Below, one piece after another: positions 57,697-64,000 of a stretch of 64,000 bases of DNA (position 1 is its first letter; every line of letters begins with the position of its first letter). The notes below the pieces were generated by a model, which made no database searches, was not told the origin of the DNA, and worked only from the letters and a program-made list of their open reading frames with translations. Source of the DNA: Dendrobium chrysotoxum (taxonomy: Eukaryota > Streptophyta > Magnoliopsida > Asparagales > Orchidaceae); contig CM034311.1 of assembly GCA_019925795.1 (NCBI GenBank), positions 22,566,231-22,630,230 on the forward strand. The letters are read 5' to 3'. The position numbers and the translations under genes are program-made.

Positions 57697-58406
57697 TAGG
57701 GCTGCAAGCGAACCAAACGTTCGACGAGCTACTCGTTGCTCGGTTTAATAAAAGCTTGTTTGTGATCGTTTAATTAACTAAACAAACAAACTTGAAAAAT
57801 ATTTTAAATACTTGATCCTTAAATAAATAAGCTTGAATACTAATATATTCGGCTCATTTATGTTCATAAACAATATCATTTGAAGCTCATGAATAAGCTC
57901 GATTCGTGTTCGATTCAGAACTTGTGAATAAGCTAGATAAAAAATTAATTAATATTTGATTATAAAATTGATAAATATATATAATATAAATAATTTATAT
58001 TTATTATAACTATATAATTATTGTTAAATAATAAAATTTAAAGTAATTAAATATTATAATACTAGAAGTAAAGCTCATGAATGTGCTTGTTTAATAGTTT
58101 AAAAAAATTCGCTAAATATGTTCACGAACATGCTTAATGTAATTGTTTGTTAGGAGGCTCGATAAAGCTCGTTTGTTAAGTTAATGAACATTTAGAAGTA
58201 GAGCTCGTTTATAACTCGTTAAAGCTTGTTTGTTTAAAGCTCGATAAGCACTAAACGAACCGAACATGAACTGAATATGAACCCAACATGAACACAAACA
58301 ATAAAGCTCGAATCAAACACGAACCAAACTTAAACAAGCTGATAATAAATGAACTCAAACATGAACACTCGCATACTCGGCTCGGCTCGGTTCGTTTGCA
58401 GCCCTA
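57697..58406. mobile_element. hAT-type MITE, 710 bp, perfect 8-bp target duplication
   Basis: Ends TAGGGCTGCAAGCGAACC and, inverted, TAGGGCTGCAAACGAACC (one mismatch). CCCGCAGT flanks it at 57689-57696 and 58407-58414. The interior is full of GCTCG, AAGCTCG and CGAAC words (AACTCGTTAAAGCTTG). No transposase is present. Confidence 0.95.
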
Positions 58407-59756
58407 CCCGCAGTGTCATTGAACCCTTCTGCTTGCAAAAGATTGATGTGTTTGATTGGTGAAGTGTCGTATTTACTTGTGTATCTTTCGACGTTCGTAA
58501 GAATTACCATGTATATTTGCAAGACAGTTGACGTTGGTCGTAGGGACTTCAACATCCTTTTGCATGACTTATGTAAATCCTATACGTCGGAATCAAGTGT
58601 CGTTGGTTGCATTTTGCTTTGGCATTTTGAATATGCCTTTCATCAACAGTTCATCATATGTTGAATTCTTCTATTGCTTATAAGTGTTGACATGGATCAC
58701 CTGCCACTTCCTGTACGTCCACCAGTATTTCCTTGGATGTACTTGTAGGAGATGTTGTTTCTTGCACATAAGTCTATGCTCAACTGTAAGCTCCTTCATA
58801 CATGTCGACTGTCGTCCTTCATAAGGGATTGTTGTACTCATCAACAAGTGGGTCGACATTGATTGCTGGAGTATCATTGCATTCGTTGCAATTCTCCTAA
58901 CGTTGTCCACAAATACACTGTATTCTTTGTTTATGACTATTGGTAAGACACCATATTCACTGTATGTGTATTACCGCCATTCGTAGATGATCCATTCTGT
59001 ATATCTTGCAAGTTACTTGATGCTTGTCGAAGTCGTCATGTTCATTGCACATCCTTGTAGTCTTTGCAATCATCTCGAGCCGCCAAATTGCACTGGATTT
59101 TGTTATCATTTTTGTGAATGAATTTGCAAGAGTTTAGCATATCAACTTGCAAGTTCTTTACGATTTACAATGAACTTGATATCATCATCCATTAATATTT
59201 TCATTCTAATTGAAATGACAATTCCTTGATGTTCATTAAAAAAAACTTTGTATCACTAAGTATAAGCATGTCATTGCATTTTCCATCCGATCATTGCTTG
59301 CATGATTGATGCTTATCATTTTGTTAAATTACAAGCTTTTATTTTAGACATTAGATTCTACTCCATGTCATTCAATTAGGTCTATTTTCATGTTCAATTC
59401 GATGTCATTCGAATTCCCTGTAATTCAGTTCAGGCTCAAATTTGAGTTCAGTTCGAGTTACTATCCACTACGGTTCTGAATCAAGTCTTTGCATGAGTTC
59501 AAATCATGCAAGTTGTGTCCACTTAGTGTTCAAATTAAGTTGAAATTTGAGCTCATTTCATTTAAGATCAAGTCTTTATTAATCATTTGCTTTTTGTTTA
59601 GATTCACTTCAAGTTCAAGCTTATTTGAGTCAAAAATGAGTTCCTTGTTGTTCATTTCAAGTCCCCTGTTTTGTCCAAGTCTTTATCATTTTCAGACAAA
59701 ATTTCAACAACCTCCCGGCGTCTCTCCCGTTTAGGGGAAACTACAGGAAACCGGGC

Positions 59757-60090
59757 CTTCCCACCATGCTAAGAAAAACGTGTATGGTAGGTAACCATAG
59801 ACAACGAGGCTGTAATCTTCATCCCACCACGCCAAGAAAGACGTGTATGGGTCTTCAAAAATACCTATTTGAAAATGCAGTTGTTTCCCCACATACTAGT
59901 ACTTATATGTATCCCCACCTCATCGTAAGCGTCGCACCGGGTTCCCTTCCCACCACGTTAAGAAAAGCGTGTATATGCGTTTTTTCGGTGCGTCGCAAAC
60001 GCTAAAAATGGGGCTTTTGATGATTACCCGCTTCGTCGTAGGTGCCACACCGGATTCCCTTCCTACCATATTAAGAAAAGCGTGTATGGG
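59757..60090 (+). repeat. Four decayed hairpin units, copy B
   Basis: Sites at about 59764, 59827, 59952 and 60066 match the copy A hairpins in order and spacing but read CACG-type stems around AAGAAA (for example CACGCCAAGAAAGACGTG), so the AATAAA loop is lost. Confidence 0.8.
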
Positions 60091-60362
60091 CGGTTTTTCA
60101 GTACGCCGTGAATGCCAAAAATAGGCTCTCGGGGTTTTGAGTTTGAAGAGATTATACCTACGCGACGACGACAGTGGCAACGACGAGGTGGAAAAAAAAG
60201 TACAAAATACAAGAATACACGCATTACAAAAATCACCTTCTTTCTTTTTGCATTTTTCTTCTTTCTCCCCTTTTTTTTCTTTGCTTCCTCTCTTTTTTTT
60301 TTGAATTTCTCTTTTTTTTTGCACTTCTTTTTTTTTGTATATATATAAATCTATATACACAC

Positions 60363-60366
<4 letters not shown>

Positions 60367-60444
<78 letters not shown>
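60367..60444. repeat. (TA)n microsatellite, about 39 units
   Basis: Uninterrupted AT dinucleotides preceded by a CACACA stretch. The counterpart in copy A (54650-54690) is much shorter. Confidence 0.95.
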
Positions 60445-60456
<12 letters not shown>

Positions 60457-60802
60457 TTAAAATAATCATAATAATAACATAATGATAATAATAATGATAT
60501 AGTAATAGTCATGAGCTATAATAACATTATTGACATTCATAATAACAAATATTATTAATATTAAAATTAACCTAACCCCTACCTCACTATTGGCGGCTTG
60601 TAGAGATCGGGAAGAGGTCAGTTGCTTGCGACTACTGTTGGGTTTGGCTAGGGCTGGATCGGCTGAGGAAGAGGGAAGATTGGTTTGGGTATGGTTTTAA
60701 TCGGAGGAAGGTGTGATGGTTTGGCCAGAGAAGCAGAGGCGTCGGGCTCGGTCTTCCTTGCGGTAGAGAGGAGTCGGCTAGAGGAAGAGCAAGGTAGGGA
60801 GA

Positions 60803-60805
<3 letters not shown>

Positions 60806-60842
<37 letters not shown>

Positions 60843-60855
60843 TCTCTCTTTCTCT
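60806..60855. repeat. (TC)n tract, copy B
   Basis: TC run corresponding to the one in copy A. Confidence 0.88.
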
Positions 60856-61505
60856 GGACCGAGGGAATCGAAAGGCTAGGGCTTAGAAGCTTGCGGTGTG
60901 GAGGGAGGAAGGGTCGGAAGGCTATGGAGATTTAGGTGGAGGTCGATCTGGCGAGTGGATCAGGACCGGACTGGCGCTGGAAGAGGCGAATCGAGCGGGT
61001 CTAGGTGACAAGAGTTCATGAGGTCGGCACAGAGATGAGTTCGTAAGAGGTTGGAGGAGATCTTGGGTTTCGGTTTGAAGAAATAGGGCTGGAGAAGGTG
61101 GAGATTTGAATGTGGATTTCGGTGGGTGAAGCGTCGGGTCGTGGAAAAAGTCGAAGCAGAGACTGGAGTTTGGAAGTTTGAGGTTTGGTGTGAAGTTCGG
61201 ATGAGGAGAAGAGGAAGTCGGAAGAAGGAAGTGTCATGGGCTTTGCGGAGCTTTTTGCGTGTGGTTGGCATAGAAGAGGGAAAGCAGAGAAAAGCAAATG
61301 AACAAAGTAGAGCTTCGTTCTCTCTTTAATGACAAGCAGAGTCACTCTGCAGGATCAAGGCGAACTACGAGAATAGCGGGAAGAGACACAAACGACACCA
61401 AGTGCACAGTGATTCGCCGGGATTTCTTGCGGGATTTGCGGATTTGAGCGGGATTTTGGTAGAGTGCAGGTATGCATTTTTTTTTTTATTTGGTAATTTT
61501 TGGAC

Positions 61506-62819
61506 CTTATGCAGAGGTCAACACAGCGCCAACAACAAGAGCTAGTGAAAATCTTATTAGAGCCAACGATGGAGTGATTGTGAAGAGAACTGCCACCAAG
61601 ATGTGAGTCTAGCTCAAGCTGAAGAGAATGGGAAACCAATATATAATGACTTAATGACTAATAGAAATAGGGAGAAGAAGCAAGTGATTATTCCTAAATA
61701 TTAAGGTTGATATTGAACCAAATCATGAAATCTGCAAGATTTTGCTCTTAGCAGGAGCCAAGCACATGGTGCTATAACACAATATAGAAAAAGCGATGAA
61801 CACACGCATTGTTGCAAGCTTGTGTTTCATAGGAAAGCGATGCACAGGGCTAATGCATCGCTTCTCTTTGCTTATAAAGTGCACTTTTAACAATACTGCT
61901 CAATATTGCTTTGTCAAGATTCTAGCAAAAGTTCCTTATACTGAATGAGAAAATGTTTAGACCTCACCAAGAAAGCCAGTATTGGATCTAAACTCTAACA
62001 ACTCACCATAAAAAGTGAAAAACATTGCTTCGGGCATTGATGTCATAGACAAAGGAGACAGAAGAAATAAAAAATATCCCCTCATGATCACATTTACAAT
62101 TCTCACAATTATACTCGAATTCCTCCATCAAAAGAATAAGATGGGAGCAGCGTTCGACACAGTGCAGAAGGGAGCGGCATTTCTAGTGAAGAAGAGTTCG
62201 GCTAAAGGGACTTTTGTGGCAGTGAAGGAAAGGAAATCAGCAGTGTAGTTTGATGAGAGTGAGCAATTGCTTTGAGGAAACAGTGAATGAAGAATAAGAA
62301 GAATAAATAGTAGAAGAAAGGAGAATTCTTCGTATATATACATAGAGGAGGTTACGAGGTTATTTATAAAAGGAAAAGAGTGCAACGTGAAGGCATAGAG
62401 AAGGCAAATCTTTAAGGAGGTAAGTAATACAAAATTTTAAGTAAAAAGTATATATTATCATTGTAGACATGTATAATGATTTTGAATGACACTTTGGAAA
62501 GATAGTCATTAAAGTAGATGATTTGATATTATGCATGTTAACAAGCAAGTATTCATGTTTAATCAACCACTTGTGAATTGGAATGATGCAGATTTAAATT
62601 AAAATGTTACATGATTGTTTAAATCTTTTCTTAATTGGTAAAATTTTGAAAAGAAGTTCAATTATTTAGATGTTGCATACAAATTCTCTTTATGCAATAG
62701 ATATATTGTTATAAAAATTATGGAATGTCTACAACCAAAATAAGCATGTATGAATTATAAATATATGAATTCTACTGAATATCAAATTAGTAAAGATTGG
62801 CTATAATATGATACGATAT
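61506..62819. other. Intergenic; unidentified open segment at 62015-62248
   Basis: A 77-aa plus-strand frame (62015-62248) reads MGAAFDTVQKGAAFLVKKSS in its second half. I do not recognise it. GCGATGCA-type words near 61790-61870 resemble words near 50410-50480. No supported gene. Confidence 0.4.
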
Positions 62820-63575
62820 ATGTAATTTCAGGTGGGGCAAAAGGGACCCCAGATATGATACCTATATTATAGGGGGGGGGGGGGGGTAAAAGAGACCTCA
62901 AAGATATGATACATGCATAGTAGGTGGGACAAAAGAGACCCCTAAAGAGACAAAATGGACCTCTATGTAATTCAATGGCGATAATGCCAGGTTTACATGG
63001 GCTCCATTGAATATTCTTATGAAAATTTAGTCAAATATTTAAAAGATTAATATTGATATTCAGTATGGATTTCAAAGGAAGTAAAGATTAATTTCAAATG
63101 TGATTTTATGTTGTTTATAAATATTGTCAAGTTTGTTTAATTTATGATTCAATGTGATGATTTTTTTTATAATCATTCAATTTAACTGCTATTTAATTTG
63201 CATAACTTATTGAGCCTCATAGCTCACCAATTCTTTTCATACTGGCTGTTGTTACAGAAAAAGGTCGAAGTAAAATAATTTCAAGTTGTTTCATTTTTAT
63301 GCTAGAGTTTAGCTTTGTTTATGAGTTTACAGCTGAGGCATGTAGACAATTCAGTGGTGTAATATTTTGAAATTTTTTTAATGGCTCTATAAGTATTTGT
63401 TTGATGTAATTGACGTTATTAGATGCTTCCATTTATGTATTGAATGTAAATGTTGTTGAAGGTTTTATATAAATATTCAAATGATGCAAAGTATCATATT
63501 TTTATGATGAAAAATATTATGTTTATTTGTATGACACTCTACAATACTGATAAGGGGGTATTGTAGGGTGTTACA
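62820..63575 (+). mobile_element. 3' part of a gypsy-type LTR
   Basis: The segment ends GTATTGTAGGGTGTTACA, a typical LTR terminus, and contains TTATTGAGCCTCATAGCTCA (63208-63227), similar in kind to the inverted words in the 22277 solo LTR. At 62830-62960 three short units of GGTGGG-CAAAAG-GACC are repeated. A G15 run (62872-62886) sits between units 1 and 2. The 5' boundary was not found, and no primer site follows. Confidence 0.5.
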
Positions 63576-64000
63576 CATCATAAGCCTCGACTCTTATTGG
63601 CGCAGGTCGTTTAAAGTTGTCTTTGTATCATATGACTTCAACCATTTAATTCACCAATACTCTCAATGAAGTAAAAGTTAGATACTAGCAAGTTGGCAAT
63701 AACCTCTCCTACTTTTTTGGCATCAAAATTCTTCATATTTCATTCTCTCCCTCTTAGGATGATATTCCTGATGTTGTGGTTGCTTGTAATATTGATGTTG
63801 TTGATGCCGAAAGCACAGCTTCTCGACTGACTTCATGTTTCTTTTGTGAATTTGGTGGTCCTTAGAAATCTATCAAGAAATTCCTATCAAGATGAAGTCC
63901 TTCGTTCAGTTAGATGGCAAAGAGACAATCTAACTATCATACTACTCGACGTTAATATAGAGTAGTTCAATTAACTTGGCAAAAATCCTCAGAAACTTCA
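63576..64000. other. Window end, nothing recognised
   Basis: No gene or repeat could be supported. Confidence 0.4.

Larger units (their letters stand above)
55609..61505 (+). repeat. Repeat copy B (about 5.9 kb with insertions), tandem to copy A
   Basis: Directly adjoins copy A and repeats its landmarks in order. It is longer because it contains the Argonaute fragment (57091-57594) and an hAT MITE (57697-58406). The right limit, near 61505, is approximate (last similarity around the T-rich ATTTGG at about 61490). No coding region of its own was recognised. Confidence 0.75.

Noticed and set aside
60233..60482. Tyr-Ile repeat open frames on both strands
   Set aside because: Translation of the (TA)n microsatellite.
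50675..61505. Copies A and B as the two LTRs of one giant retrotransposon
   Set aside because: They abut directly with no internal domain, primer site or polypurine tract between them, and no TG...CA ends with target duplication were found.
1..64000. CRISPR array, bacterial operons, rRNA genes, organelle insert
   Set aside because: No regularly spaced identical repeats, no rRNA-like or plastid/mitochondrial gene motifs were seen.

Overview
This is TE-dense nuclear DNA from a flowering plant. The evidence is AT-rich intergenic DNA, GT-AG introns, and plant-type hAT, CACTA, Tourist-like, RTE-like LINE, Ty1/copia and Ty3/gypsy remnants, one of the latter with an initiator-Met-tRNA-type primer site. 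Three plant gene families are represented: calmodulin-like, PTM-like PHD, and TSJT1/aluminium-induced protein. No bacterial operon, CRISPR array, rRNA gene or convincing tRNA gene was seen.

Layout. 1-3.3 kb: nearly whole hAT transposon, minus strand, with three in-frame stops. 7.4-15.5 kb: field of RTE-like LINE copies with GTTGTT tails. 17.6-24 kb: AT-rich TIR element, 151-bp tandem repeat split by a gag-only gypsy element with 5-bp target duplication, and a 1.7-kb solo LTR. 24.6-26.2 kb: last two exons of a PTM/At5g12400-like PHD protein. 26.8-30 kb: copia gag remnant, second solo LTR, two poly-C tracts, LTR/primer-site remnant. 30-40 kb: MITEs, CACTA element, SINE-like and L1-like fragments. 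40.5-45 kb: complete four-exon calmodulin-like gene (148 aa), the best intact gene here. 45-48.6 kb: more MITEs and the last two exons of a TSJT1/AILP-like gene, minus strand. 50.7-61.5 kb: two tandem copies (A, B) of an unfamiliar ~5-kb non-coding repeat. Copy B alone carries an intron-free, catalytically dead AGO4-clade PIWI fragment in antisense and an hAT-type MITE with a perfect 8-bp duplication. 62.8-63.6 kb: end of another LTR.

The genes do not form a pathway. The main interest is how elements nest, duplicate their targets and capture host sequence, above all the Argonaute fragment in copy B and the repeated hairpins that present AATAAA in their loops in copy A. Gene calls rest on translations and splice sites read by eye; element boundaries rest on target duplications and terminal motifs where given, otherwise they are approximate.
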